A stretch of 64,000 bases of DNA from Pedobacter sp. Hv1 (GCF_001412215.1 NZ_LLWP01000014.1:1-64000); one strand, 5' to 3'. Numbered from the stretch's first letter, positions 33,492 through 41,870 are shown. Notes: generated by a model not told the origin, from the sequence alone. Made by a program: numbers and translations.

Positions 33492-33562
33492 AGCCTTTTA
33501 CAGGGAACTTTCTGTTGCAAGAGCAGTTCGCGAAACCACTCGTGCCTTCTCTACGTAGTTTC

Positions 33563-35182
33563 TTAAAATAAGTACTTGAAATCGGTAAAACTATATTCTT
33601 CTGGTAATGGATATCCATTCACAAAAAAGGTTGGTGTGCGATTGATGTTCATTTGATTGCACCATTCGCCCATCATTCGGGCCTTCGGCAAATAATTAGT
33701 GAGCTCCCTTACTAAGGGATATTTAAGGGTTAATTCTTTATAGTCTTTTGTTGCCGAACCAAACCATTCTTCAAGCGCTTCGTGAAATACTTTTGTGCCA
33801 TATTGCTCCTCAATGCCCAGAAAATAAAAGACAAGGTGTGTATTTCTATCGTTGGGTTGCCCATTGGGATTAAAGATGATCCGCAACTTGATGCGATTCT
33901 CGGTGTCCATTAGTTTGGTGAGCTCTTGATGTGCTAGGGCACAAGGCCCGCAATAGAGATTACAAACCTTGATGATTTCGATGTCTGCATCGGGGTTGCC
34001 AACCAAAATTCCTAAATTGTTAACCGCTAACCTAGGTTGTTGTTGCAATAATGTTTTAAAAACCAGTTCATCGTAACGTAGTTTTTTCCATTTCTTTTCG
34101 GCCAAACTTCCCTTTTTTGCTTTTTTTAAATTGCTAACCATGTAGCTACTCAGAAATACAATTAATGTACCCAGTAATACAATGGTGCCTACAACTTCCC
34201 AATCAAGCGTATTTGCAAAATTGTAGGAAAGCAAAAGCCCAAGCAAAAAATTAGTAGCTAGTGTAAATTGAGTGACTAAACAAAGCCTACACCATTTTTT
34301 TACCACTTTTAACTGGTAATAAATGGAGTAAAAGATATAAGGAAATACGGCAAGTGATGCTACTGCACACAGCATGGTACTGAGCTGATTAAAGAGTAGC
34401 AAATGCGCAACAAACAGTGTGAAAAAATAAGAAAATCCCCAAATAGACCAACTTACACCAATAAATTTGGCTCCATTAGAAGAGAGTACCGCATCACAAT
34501 CTGTCGTTTTTTCGCTTTCGCCACCACAAAGCTTTTTAAAAAAAGGATTATGCGAATCAACCTCTTGCCCTATTAGCAATGCTGCAACTAATAAGCCAAA
34601 GTAAAAAGTGAAGAGATAAATCGTTTTTTGTATGACATTTTCTTCAGCATAATCGTTTCTGAAGACCAAATTATAAATTATGATAGCCAGTGTGATTATA
34701 AATGGAGATAAAATGGTAAGCCTGTTTTGAATTTCTTTTTTCTTGTTCAGCTTATATTCCTGTTCATCCTTTTTTTCCTCATCGTCCATTAAGAGGATAA
34801 ACTTTTCATCAATTTTTTCAAATTCGGCTAGCTTTAACGCAACAATTCGATTTTCATATGGCTCCAAAAACTCCACAATGTCGTTTTCTACTTTGGTTAC
34901 GATGCTAAAGTTGTTTTCAGACCAATTGTTCTTTTTGATTAAACAGATAAATGGAGTTTGAAAATCTTCATACGCATGATTTCCTTTCCGCATTACCGTA
35001 CTTTGGATACCATAGGTGAATAAGATATCTTTTATGGTTGCAAAAGAGGGTGTGTCTAAATGCGACTGGATGGATTCTTTAAGTTGATAGTCTGTATACT
35101 GTAATCCAAATGAATTTAGGGTAAAACTTAATACATTATGAATTTTATCGTGTTCATACGTATCCAATAGTTTAAATTTCAT
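33563..35182 (-). CDS. Membrane protein with degenerate C39 domain, VKOR domain and thioredoxin domain
   Basis: 539 residues. Residues 1-135 follow the C39 peptidase fold (LKESIQSHLDTPSFATIKDILFTYGI; NNFSIVTKVENDIVEFLEP), but the catalytic Cys near the N-terminus is absent (first Cys is 80) and the catalytic His position reads Asn. Residues about 155-350 form a VKOR domain with loop cysteines Cys-219/Cys-229, the SWSIWGFSYF helix and the active site CRLC (298-301). Residues about 385-539 are DsbA/thioredoxin-like with CGPC (411-414) and cis-Pro-517 in TPTFF. It would make disulfides, and the inactive C39 domain probably holds GG leaders. First gene before the five peptides. Confidence 0.88.
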   Translation of the reverse strand: MKFKLLDTYEHDKIHNVLSFTLNSFGLQYTDYQLKESIQSHLDTPSFATIKDILFTYGIQSTVMRKGNHAYEDFQTPFICLIKKNNWSENNFSIVTKVENDIVEFLEPYENRIVALKLAEFEKIDEKFILLMDDEEKKDEQEYKLNKKKEIQNRLTILSPFIITLAIIIYNLVFRNDYAEENVIQKTIYLFTFYFGLLVAALLIGQEVDSHNPFFKKLCGGESEKTTDCDAVLSSNGAKFIGVSWSIWGFSYFFTLFVAHLLLFNQLSTMLCAVASLAVFPYIFYSIYYQLKVVKKWCRLCLVTQFTLATNFLLGLLLSYNFANTLDWEVVGTIVLLGTLIVFLSSYMVSNLKKAKKGSLAEKKWKKLRYDELVFKTLLQQQPRLAVNNLGILVGNPDADIEIIKVCNLYCGPCALAHQELTKLMDTENRIKLRIIFNPNGQPNDRNTHLVFYFLGIEEQYGTKVFHEALEEWFGSATKDYKELTLKYPLVRELTNYLPKARMMGEWCNQMNINRTPTFFVNGYPLPEEYSFTDFKYLF

Positions 35183-35472
35183 TTGCGCTATTTTTTAGAG
35201 GTAAATGTCAGTTATTCAGTTGTATGTCCCTTATCTTACATCAACCTAAAAACTCAGTATCTTAAATCTAAAGATATAATTTAACTTTAGGTTGAAACTT
35301 TTTCGTTACACGAATCATCAGCCCAAAAGACTTCAACTGGTAGCAAGACAACTCTTGTAGATTAAAGTTAGTGAGGGCTTTCAATCCCTTAAAATGATCA
35401 AAAATATTAGTTTTGAACCCTGTTGTTTTTAAAAACACCTCGATATCTTTTTATGATGTAGGTTGCTAATCT
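35183..35472. other. Divergent intergenic region between peptide locus and AraC gene
   Basis: About 290 bp without a convincing gene. It contains a 14-bp palindrome TGTTTTTAAAAACA at 35424-35437. No TAnnTTTG box in minus orientation was found for the peptide locus, so its promoter remains unassigned. Confidence 0.45.
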
Positions 35473-35492
35473 TATATTTGCAACGTTGCAAA
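35473..35492 (+). promoter_or_regulatory. -7 box overlapped by a 16-bp palindrome, AraC gene promoter
   Basis: TATATTTG (35473-35480) fits TAnnTTTG exactly and lies 31 bp before the AraC start. The perfect palindrome TTTGCAACGTTGCAAA (35477-35492) overlaps its last four bases, so a protein bound there would block initiation. No -33 TTG sits at the usual distance. Confidence 0.5.
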
Positions 35493-35511
35493 AAGAGGTA
35501 AATGTGGAAAG

Positions 35512-36318
35512 ATGAAAATGGAATTTTATAGACCGATAAATGAGGTCTTGCAAAGATACATAGAAGGTTATTATTTTATTTCTCCCGAAGAGAATCCTGA
35601 ACGTTTGCATTATTGGACATTTCCGAATAACTTCTTTATCGTATCGGTGAGCCAAAATATAGAGTTAGCGTTGCAACCTAACAAAATCATCATCAAAACT
35701 TCCGAGCAAGAGAATATCAAGGCCAACTTTGTATCAAGGTACATTTCGCCTATAGAGGTGATCATTGATGGAAGTATTAAAGAGATTACGATCTATTTTA
35801 AGCCTTTGGCCATCAATTATTTTTTAGCCAATGCCCACGATCTTTTTAAACAAGAAAATGGTTTGGATTTTAATCCTTTTGCAGATTTTATCTCAACCAT
35901 GAAAGCGATACTAGACCAAAGCGATAGAAACCTCCAACAAGAGTTGCTCGAAACTTATTGGCTCTCGAAATTGAATGTCAAAGAACCGGGGTTGATGGAA
36001 CGCATGATCACGGATATCGAATCGGGGCTGAAGATTAGCGAAATTGCGCTGAACTACAATTTTTCGAGACAATACCTCAACAGGCTCTTTACCAAAAATA
36101 TCGGTAAATCGCCTTCCGAATTTTATAGAATCCATCGGTTCAGAAAGGCGATTGCGAAACAGAAAGCCATGAGAAGCCTTACTGATCTATCTTACGAAAG
36201 TCTTTTTTATGATCAATCTCATTTGATCAAGGATTTTAAGCAGCTGACCAATGTCAATCCTTTTACTTTTTTTAAACAAGTAGATACCAACAGCGATAAT
36301 CTCTGGTTATTTATTTAA
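35512..36318 (+). CDS. AraC-family transcriptional regulator
   Basis: 268 residues. The C-terminal third carries the two helix-turn-helix segments of the family: LKISEIALNYNFSRQYLNRLFTKNIGKSPSEFYRIHRFRKA (about residues 180-222) and SLTDLSYESLFYDQSHLIKDFKQLTNVNPFTFFK. The N-terminal part (FYRPINEVLQRYIEGYYF) is of the DUF6597-like ligand-sensing type common in Bacteroidota. It is divergent from the peptide locus and the only regulator adjacent to it, so it may control that locus, itself, or the downstream S41 gene. A second Met two codons in is an alternative start. Confidence 0.87.
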   Translation: MKMEFYRPINEVLQRYIEGYYFISPEENPERLHYWTFPNNFFIVSVSQNIELALQPNKIIIKTSEQENIKANFVSRYISPIEVIIDGSIKEITIYFKPLAINYFLANAHDLFKQENGLDFNPFADFISTMKAILDQSDRNLQQELLETYWLSKLNVKEPGLMERMITDIESGLKISEIALNYNFSRQYLNRLFTKNIGKSPSEFYRIHRFRKAIAKQKAMRSLTDLSYESLFYDQSHLIKDFKQLTNVNPFTFFKQVDTNSDNLWLFI

Positions 36319-36391
36319 CAGTTTACATTTTTACAATTTTAGCAGTAAGGATGGGGCTATGTTTGCAGCTCAATAAAAATAACGATTTGAT

Positions 36392-37795
36392 ATGAAGAGA
36401 TTATTCATCAGCCTTGCCCTTTTAATGTGTACTTTTTTCGGGTATGCGCAATCCTCAGACTGTAACTGCACCCTAGTATTGGAAAAACTGATGCAAAAGG
36501 TAGAAACTGAATATCCGGGTTTCTCCGTAAAAACCAAAGAAAGATCGCTCTACGAAGAATTTCAACAAAATTTGATCAAAGAAGCCCAAAAAGCAGATCG
36601 GTTAGCCTGCGAAAAAGTACTTAAAAAATATACCGATTTCTTTAAAGATCCTCATTTGTGGGTTGGTGCTAACGGTTCTGCTTTTGCCTCAACTAGCGGT
36701 GGTGTTGTAGAAACCATTAAATTTGATAGTTGCGATTTCCAAAAGCAAGTTCAAACTACCAAAGATGCATTAGAAGGGGTGTGGACAACAGAAGGTTATA
36801 AAATTGGTGTTAAAAAGATCAATGAGAACGAATATGTTGGTTTTATTATCGAAGCCAAATCAACCAGCTGGAAAGCAGGAGACATTAAGTTTAGATTGTT
36901 TAAAAATGGATCATTTGATTATGCATTACTTGACAGATCGAAAAGAAGTGGACAGTACAGCATGTATCAAGAGGGGATCTTGTTTCTGGATGCGGTAGGT
37001 ATGGCGCTGCTTAAAGAAATTCCATTGTCGCCTGTAAGTGCAAGCCAAAGAGAACAGAAACTAAAGGAGTTGACTGGTTTTTATTTCAAAAAAATATCTG
37101 CTCAAACATCTATTCTCAAATTGCCAAGTTTTGAATACCAACATTTGAAAGAAATTAATACCCTCATTGCACAGCATAGCAAGGCAATTGGAGAGAGTGA
37201 GAATCTGATCATTGATGTTCGCGGTAATCCAGGAGGTACAACAGATGCTTATCAGAAATTGTTGCCCTACATTTTTGGTAAAACGATCCGCCATACAGCA
37301 GCAGAATTTTTAGCTACACAAACTTATATCGACAATTTGGAAGCTTACAAAAAGACATTGGATAAAAGTGCCTCCACAACTGGAATAGACAAACAAATCA
37401 ATCAGCTCAAAGCAAATCTGGGTCAGTTTATCAATTTTAGTGGTTCAAATGAACCTGTTTATATCGAAGAAGTAAAAGTGGCGAAGAAAAGTCCTCGTCA
37501 GGTTGTAATCCTTGCCGATAAAGGAACTGGGAGTTCGGCAGAGTACTTTTTATTTATTGCCAAACAGAGCAAAAAGGTAAAATTATTAGGTAAACCGAGT
37601 TATGGCGCATTAGATTATGGCAATGCTTATTTAAACGATTTTGGCTGTCCTGGTTATCAAGTATTCATGCCTACCTATAGGGCGATGCGTTTGCCAGATT
37701 ATCCCATTGACTATATCGGTGTACAACCAGATGTTTATCTAGACAGTAGTGTAAAAGATTGGGTAGAATTTGCCTTACACTATCTAGAAAACTGA
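36392..37795 (+). CDS. S41-family (C-terminal processing-like) peptidase, secreted
   Basis: 467 residues with a signal peptide (cleavage near GYAQ, residue 20). The S41 core is at the C-terminal side: NLIIDVRGNPGGTTDAYQKLLPYIFG (about 270-295), the nucleophile Ser in GTGSSAEYFLFIAKQ (about 378) and LLGKPSYGALDYGN, where a general-base lysine is expected nearby in QSKKVK. There is no clear PDZ domain. The N-terminal 90 residues include cysteines SSDCNCTL. It probably cleaves peptides or proteins in the periplasm. It is 73 bp after the AraC gene and ends at a strong terminator. Confidence 0.85.
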   Translation: MKRLFISLALLMCTFFGYAQSSDCNCTLVLEKLMQKVETEYPGFSVKTKERSLYEEFQQNLIKEAQKADRLACEKVLKKYTDFFKDPHLWVGANGSAFASTSGGVVETIKFDSCDFQKQVQTTKDALEGVWTTEGYKIGVKKINENEYVGFIIEAKSTSWKAGDIKFRLFKNGSFDYALLDRSKRSGQYSMYQEGILFLDAVGMALLKEIPLSPVSASQREQKLKELTGFYFKKISAQTSILKLPSFEYQHLKEINTLIAQHSKAIGESENLIIDVRGNPGGTTDAYQKLLPYIFGKTIRHTAAEFLATQTYIDNLEAYKKTLDKSASTTGIDKQINQLKANLGQFINFSGSNEPVYIEEVKVAKKSPRQVVILADKGTGSSAEYFLFIAKQSKKVKLLGKPSYGALDYGNAYLNDFGCPGYQVFMPTYRAMRLPDYPIDYIGVQPDVYLDSSVKDWVEFALHYLEN

Positions 37796-37807
37796 GAACG
37801 ATAGTAT

Positions 37808-37842
37808 AAAAAAGCAGTGCTGTTGTTCAACACTGCTTTTTT
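37808..37842. terminator. Bidirectional Rho-independent terminator
   Basis: AAAAAAGCAGTG (37808-37819) pairs with CACTGCTTTTTT (37831-37842) around an 11-base loop. With A runs before and T runs after, it can end both the S41 transcript and the convergent EamA transcript. Confidence 0.85.
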
Positions 37843-37851
37843 GTGATTGCA

Positions 37852-38718
37852 CTAAATTGCTGCCTTTTTTATTTTAACTTCCGAGATCAACATGCCCACC
37901 AAAATGAGGGCGCCACCCAACAATAAACGCCATGAAAGGGTCTCATTTAATAAAAAATAAGCCGCAATAGCACCAAAAACTGGCTCAAAGAGATAGATAA
38001 TGGATACCCTTTCGGCCGAAAGGTATTTTTGAGCAATATTAGAAACACTATACATATAAGCTGTAGAAAACAGGGAGCAGAAACCAACACCCCACCAAAA
38101 TGTAGCATTGTTAGGTACCCATACCGTGCTACTGTCGCTCAGTGCCCATATCAAAGTGAGGAGCGTACAGGCCCCAAACATGGGTACGATGGTACTCGCA
38201 ATATTTAAATTTCGCGAATGTTTTTCAACTCTGATCAGGTAAAATGCAAAACCAAAAGCACCTGCTATGGTGTACACATCGCCTATGTTGACCGAAAAAT
38301 CTCCCTTAATGGAGATGATAAATAACCCAATTAAAGCAAATGTGGCCGCCACCCAGATTTTAATCGGAGCCAAATATCGATAAAGACCAATCTTTAAAAG
38401 AGGGATAATGATAACAGTTAAACCTGCCACAAAGGCACATTGAGAAGCATTACTGTATTTGATGCCCAAGGTTTGCAGATAAATGCCTAGCGCAAGTGGA
38501 ATGGCCAGCTCGAACCCTACCTTGGCTGTACTCCAGTTGATCTGTTTCAAATGCTTCGAAAATACCAATGATAAAACAAGGGTAGCACATAAAAACCTGT
38601 AAAATAAAAAACTGGCAGACGAACCTCCACTAATGGCCATTTTAGTTACAGAGAAGGAAATGCCCCAGAAAGCAGTACCTAATATCAATAATAAAAGAAT
38701 ACTATATTTTTTGTCCAT
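37852..38718 (-). CDS. EamA-family (DMT) inner-membrane transporter
   Basis: 288 residues with ten membrane helices in two EamA repeats. Repeat one includes GTAFWGISFSVTKMAISGGSSASFLFYRFL, repeat two includes GDVYTIAGAFGFAFYLIRVEKHSR and IIYLFEPVFGAIAAYFLLNETLSWRLLLGGALILVGM (about residues 240-280). The family exports amino acids and other metabolites. It starts 2 bp after the GNAT gene, so acetylation and export may act on the same class of compound, under the divergent LysR regulator. The substrate is not readable. Confidence 0.88.
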   Translation of the reverse strand: MDKKYSILLLLILGTAFWGISFSVTKMAISGGSSASFLFYRFLCATLVLSLVFSKHLKQINWSTAKVGFELAIPLALGIYLQTLGIKYSNASQCAFVAGLTVIIIPLLKIGLYRYLAPIKIWVAATFALIGLFIISIKGDFSVNIGDVYTIAGAFGFAFYLIRVEKHSRNLNIASTIVPMFGACTLLTLIWALSDSSTVWVPNNATFWWGVGFCSLFSTAYMYSVSNIAQKYLSAERVSIIYLFEPVFGAIAAYFLLNETLSWRLLLGGALILVGMLISEVKIKKAAI

Positions 38719-38720
38719 GT

Positions 38721-39248
38721 TTAAATGCTTTGCAAGGTTTTTCTCATCATCAGATCGGTCTGTTCATCGTCGCCCAAGTAGAAAGCATGTTTGTCGAATG
38801 TGACAAAACCATTCTTCTGATAAAAATGAATTGCCCGTTGGTTGTTTTCCCATACGCCCAACCATACGGTATGGAAGCCTGCATCTTGAGCCATACCTAT
38901 TGCATGATCAAATAAAGATTGACCAACTTTTTTACCCAAAAATGCCTGTTGTACATAAATGCGTTCAATTTCTAACGAATCGTTTCCTTTGAGCTCGGTC
39001 TGTGCCTGTCCGGTATTGATTTTTAGATAACCAATAACCTCATTGTTCCATACAGCAAAGAAAAACTTGGATTCAGGATTTTCAACCTCCTCAGTCAATT
39101 GCGCTAGCGCAAAGCTTTCGGCTAGGTACTGTTTCATGTTTTCTTCGGTATTGGTATCGGCAAAGGTTTCTAAAAATGTTTGGCGACTAATTTTTTGCAA
39201 TTCAGGAATATCGTTTTTCGAAACACTGGTAATCTGTAGGGTATTCAT
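38721..39248 (-). CDS. GNAT-family N-acetyltransferase
   Basis: 175 residues. The acetyl-CoA site is LEIERIYVQQAFLGKKVGQSLFDHAIGMA (about 90-118, with the Q/R-x-x-G-x-G/A type loop FLGKKVGQ), followed by WLGVWENNQRAIHFYQKNGF. The layout is close to the PaiA-like/polyamine-acetylating group. It is the first gene of a two-gene unit with an EamA transporter, divergent from a LysR gene. The substrate is unknown; an amino acid, peptide or polyamine fits the context. Confidence 0.87.
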   Translation of the reverse strand: MNTLQITSVSKNDIPELQKISRQTFLETFADTNTEENMKQYLAESFALAQLTEEVENPESKFFFAVWNNEVIGYLKINTGQAQTELKGNDSLEIERIYVQQAFLGKKVGQSLFDHAIGMAQDAGFHTVWLGVWENNQRAIHFYQKNGFVTFDKHAFYLGDDEQTDLMMRKTLQSI

Positions 39249-39332
39249 ATTTGTGCGTAGTATAAGCTCTTTTAATATTTCTGCGCAAATTTATCATTTC
39301 ATTCAATGCATAAAAATGCTATTTTATGATTA

Positions 39333-39355
39333 ATTAATGCGTATATTGCATTAAT
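39333..39355. promoter_or_regulatory. LysR-type operator between divergent genes
   Basis: ATTAATGC-N7-GCATTAAT is a perfect inverted repeat with 8-bp arms and contains the T-N11-A pattern of LysR boxes. It overlaps the LysR start codon (39354) and lies about 85 bp upstream of the GNAT gene. Further half sites (AATGCAT, AATGC) lie at 39305-39319. Confidence 0.6.
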
Positions 39356-40226
39356 GGATTTGCAACAGATTAAATATTTTTTGGCACTTGCCGATGAGCT
39401 GCATTTTTGGAATACTGCAGGGAAAATGAACATTACCCAATCTGCATTAAGTAGGCAGATACAAGCATTAGAAAGCGATTTGGGTGTGCAATTGTTTAAC
39501 CGTACCAAACGCAGTGTGAAATTGACGCCTGCAGGAGCATTTTTAAAAGAGAAATGGGGCAGGGAATTAAGCGAAATCAATTACATTCATCAATTTGCCA
39601 AACAGATCCATTTAGGCGAGCAGGGAACCATTAGAATTGCCCATCCAGATTCCATTTCGGGATCGTTAATGCCCGATATTGTAGCCCGTATTACGAGTAC
39701 ATTTCCTAAACTGCAGTTAGAATTGGTGCAGGTGCTGTACGAGAGCCAAAAGGAATTTTTAAGCAATTACAAGCTCGACCTGGTCATTACCAGAGACGAA
39801 AATCAAATGAAAGAAATTAGGTCAGAAAAATACGCTATTGATAATTTAGCATTGGTCGTACCCGAAAATCACCCATTCCAAACATTCGAAGACCTGTCAA
39901 AAGATAAACTAATAGACCAGAAGTTTATTCTGCCTGTAAAAGATGAGAGCAGCAGTTACAACCATATCATCCAACAGATGTTCGAAACACTAGATATTAT
40001 ACCCAATGTGTACCTGCATTCAGAATTTGGCTCTACCATTATCGCCTTGGTTAAAAAAGGATTGGGTATTGCGGTATTGCCCGATTCTTACCGATACCAC
40101 GAAATGCCGGGTGTTAGATTTATTCCACTTCCTTTTCAAACCGAACTTTACCTCAATTGGCGCAGCGACGATAATAATCCTGTGCTTGTCAATATTTTAA
40201 GATTGATATTGGGAAAAGCCATCTAG
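39354..40226 (+). CDS. LysR-family transcriptional regulator
   Basis: 290 residues. The N-terminal winged helix-turn-helix is classic: MDLQQIKYFLALADELHF, ITQSALSRQIQALESDLGVQLFNRTKRSVKLTPAG (about 26-60). Residues about 90-290 form the periplasmic-binding-protein-like effector domain (RIAHPDSISGSLMPDI; ALVKKGLGIAVLPDS). It is divergent from the GNAT-EamA pair, with an operator-like palindrome between them, the standard arrangement for a LysR regulator and its targets. Confidence 0.9.
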   Translation: MDLQQIKYFLALADELHFWNTAGKMNITQSALSRQIQALESDLGVQLFNRTKRSVKLTPAGAFLKEKWGRELSEINYIHQFAKQIHLGEQGTIRIAHPDSISGSLMPDIVARITSTFPKLQLELVQVLYESQKEFLSNYKLDLVITRDENQMKEIRSEKYAIDNLALVVPENHPFQTFEDLSKDKLIDQKFILPVKDESSSYNHIIQQMFETLDIIPNVYLHSEFGSTIIALVKKGLGIAVLPDSYRYHEMPGVRFIPLPFQTELYLNWRSDDNNPVLVNILRLILGKAI

Positions 40227-40297
40227 CTGGCTAGCTATCCACTGCTCGTTTGATCCAGTAAATTTTTGATAGGATGATTTAAATAAGCTAAGGGAGT

Positions 40298-40663
40298 TTA
40301 AGCCTCCCTCAAAATCTTTTCCATTTTTTTACCCTTGGCCAATTCATCAACTACTTTATCCAAATAGCGTACTTGTTGGGTTAAAGGATTCTCAATGTCT
40401 TCGATGCGGTAACCACAAATAAGACCGGTAATGAGCTGTGCATTAGGATGAAGTGTAGCCTGCTGAAAGAAGGTTTCGAAAGTGACCTTTTGCGCAATGA
40501 GGTCTTGTAGTTTGGCCTCGTCAAAGCCCGTTAACCAGGTAATCACTTGGTGTAGCTCTGCTTTGGTTCTGCCCTTCTTTTCTACTTTGCTTACATAATG
40601 AGGGTAAACAGAGGCAAAGGTCATTTGGGCAATGCGTTGGTTATGGATATCGCTAGTGTTCAT
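40298..40663 (-). CDS. DUF2200 family protein
   Basis: 121 residues. The run IHNQRIAQMTFASVYPHYVSKVEKKGRTKAELHQVITWLTGF (about residues 6-47) and NPNAQLITGLICGYRIEDIENPLTQQVRYLDKVVDELAKGKKMEKILR towards the end are highly typical of DUF2200. The family is small, soluble and widespread, with no assigned function. It is the downstream partner of the VOC gene (57 bp apart) on the same strand. Confidence 0.87.
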   Translation of the reverse strand: MNTSDIHNQRIAQMTFASVYPHYVSKVEKKGRTKAELHQVITWLTGFDEAKLQDLIAQKVTFETFFQQATLHPNAQLITGLICGYRIEDIENPLTQQVRYLDKVVDELAKGKKMEKILREA

Positions 40664-40720
40664 GGTTAATCAAATTAATTGATATGATTGGCATCTATTT
40701 GGGTAAGTTTTTTTGTGTGG

Positions 40721-41101
40721 TTAGGCTTGATTTGAATTCCATTGTTGGATAATCACACACACATTGGTGCGATCTCTTAACGCAAATTCTAAAGCACCCC
40801 ATGGCCTAAGGGTTACTTGGTTAAGGTTAGGGTGCAAAAACTCGGGATGCGATTTGGAGATCTTGCTAAATGCCTCCTGGATATCGTTGGTATGCAAACG
40901 GATTTCTGGCCTGTCTTTATCCGCATATTCCTTGTTTTGGAACAAGAAAACAGATAGGCTGTCTTGATCTACCACGCAGCAGGGATGCTCTGCCTCGAGA
41001 TCGTTATAACTGATTGTAAATCCCAAACAATCTACAAAGAGTGTAAGACCATCTTGAATGTCTACATAAAATATATTGGGTACTAATTTGGTAAAATTCA
41101 T
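40721..41101 (-). CDS. VOC/glyoxalase-bleomycin-resistance-like protein
   Basis: 126 residues. FTKLVPNIFYVDIQDGLTLFVDCLGFTISYND is a VOC beta-alpha-beta start, and the C-terminal half has LRPWGALEFALRDRTNVCVIIQQW, matching the end of the repeat. Metal ligands are not certain. It is the first of a small minus-strand group with DUF2200 and lies 39 bp after the KOW gene. Confidence 0.78.
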   Translation of the reverse strand: MNFTKLVPNIFYVDIQDGLTLFVDCLGFTISYNDLEAEHPCCVVDQDSLSVFLFQNKEYADKDRPEIRLHTNDIQEAFSKISKSHPEFLHPNLNQVTLRPWGALEFALRDRTNVCVIIQQWNSNQA

Positions 41102-41140
41102 GTTTACAAGGTGATTAAAGAGACAGAGTAGAGTGGGTAT

Positions 41141-41338
41141 TTATTTTGAACTGGCAATCACTTCTACATTTTTGCCCAATGTTTTAAACTTGATGCCACT
41201 TTCTTGTTCAACCGTAATGGTAAGGTGGCCTGTTTTACTGATGTTGCTATCACGTACCCAACCAGATTTCCCTTTGTGTGTTCCAGCTACTACTTTACAG
41301 GTATCACCATCTTGTAATGGTCTATTCTTCGCGTCCAT
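41141..41338 (-). CDS. Small KOW-domain protein
   Basis: 65 residues. LQDGDTCKVVAGTHKGKSGWVRD is a KOW motif (as in ribosomal protein L24 and NusG), followed by beta strands HLTITVEQESGIKFKTLGKNVEVIAS. It is a single, free-standing KOW domain that probably binds RNA or ribosomes. It shares orientation with the VOC and DUF2200 genes but no function is known. Confidence 0.8.
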   Translation of the reverse strand: MDAKNRPLQDGDTCKVVAGTHKGKSGWVRDSNISKTGHLTITVEQESGIKFKTLGKNVEVIASSK

Positions 41339-41632
41339 CTCATTTAATTTAGTCCATCTAAGTTAACAGGCCTAGCTCATATTTGCAAAAAAACTAGGTT
41401 AGCCACTCGCCTATAAAAGGAAATAGGAGTAAGTCAATAGGGTTTGAAAAGTTTTCTGATGATTCGGATTGAGATGTTTTAAATCCTTCTAAAATGGTTT
41501 TAAAGCTGTAAATAGTTGTTGTTGAGTGGTTTGTTATTGAAGTTGTTCCTTCGTTTTGATAAGGAGGTCAACATTAATTTGTCACGTTAATATCATTTGT
41601 ATATTTAATCTATAGTTTTAGTAGTCTATTCG

Positions 41633-41640
41633 TATCTTTG
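41633..41640 (+). promoter_or_regulatory. -7 box of the riboswitch-controlled SusCD transcript
   Basis: TATCTTTG matches TAnnTTTG exactly and lies 24 bp upstream of the riboswitch P1 stem. No -33 TTG is found at the usual distance, so the promoter may be weak or assisted. The preceding 41339-41632 region shows no gene. Confidence 0.55.
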
Positions 41641-41663
41641 CGCCACTGAGTTCTTAAATAGCT

Positions 41664-41774
41664 TACTTATAAAGAAAGACCGAGGGAGAGGCCCGATAAC
41701 GTCTTAGCAACCTGATACTAACCGGAAGTAAAAAGGTGCTAATTCCTACTCTTGATAAAAGAGAAAGATAAGTA
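41664..41774 (+). ncRNA. SAM-I (S-box) riboswitch
   Basis: All conserved SAM-I blocks are present in order: P1 TACTTAT (41664-41670) with ATAAGTA (41768-41774); AAAGA, then GAGGGA and GGCCCGATAA; P2 AGAC (41677-41680) with GTCT (41701-41704); TTAGCAACCTG; AAAGGTGCTAATTCCTA; and P4 CTCTT/AAGAG around GATAA, followed by GAAAGATAAG. It senses S-adenosylmethionine, and in the family SAM binding usually switches expression off. A further hairpin (CCTGCA/TGCGGG, 41786-41802) follows and may be part of the expression platform. It controls the SusC gene 97 bp downstream. Confidence 0.93.
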
Positions 41775-41870
41775 GTGATATATAACCTGCACCTGTTGCG
41801 GGCTACACGCTTGTTTTGCCCTTCAATGTCTGCTTTTAAGCAAAGCAACTCAGTTTGATTAGAAAAATTT

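Noticed and set aside
31590..33500. Regularly spaced repeats with a period near 390 bp, considered as a CRISPR array or satellite
   Set aside because: The repeat unit contains intact, related coding sequences with conserved leaders and leader/trailer elements, so it is a tandem gene family. Units and spacers are far too long for CRISPR.
41663..41848. Open frame on the minus strand across the region before SusC
   Set aside because: It lies on the opposite strand of a well-matched SAM-I riboswitch and has no family resemblance.
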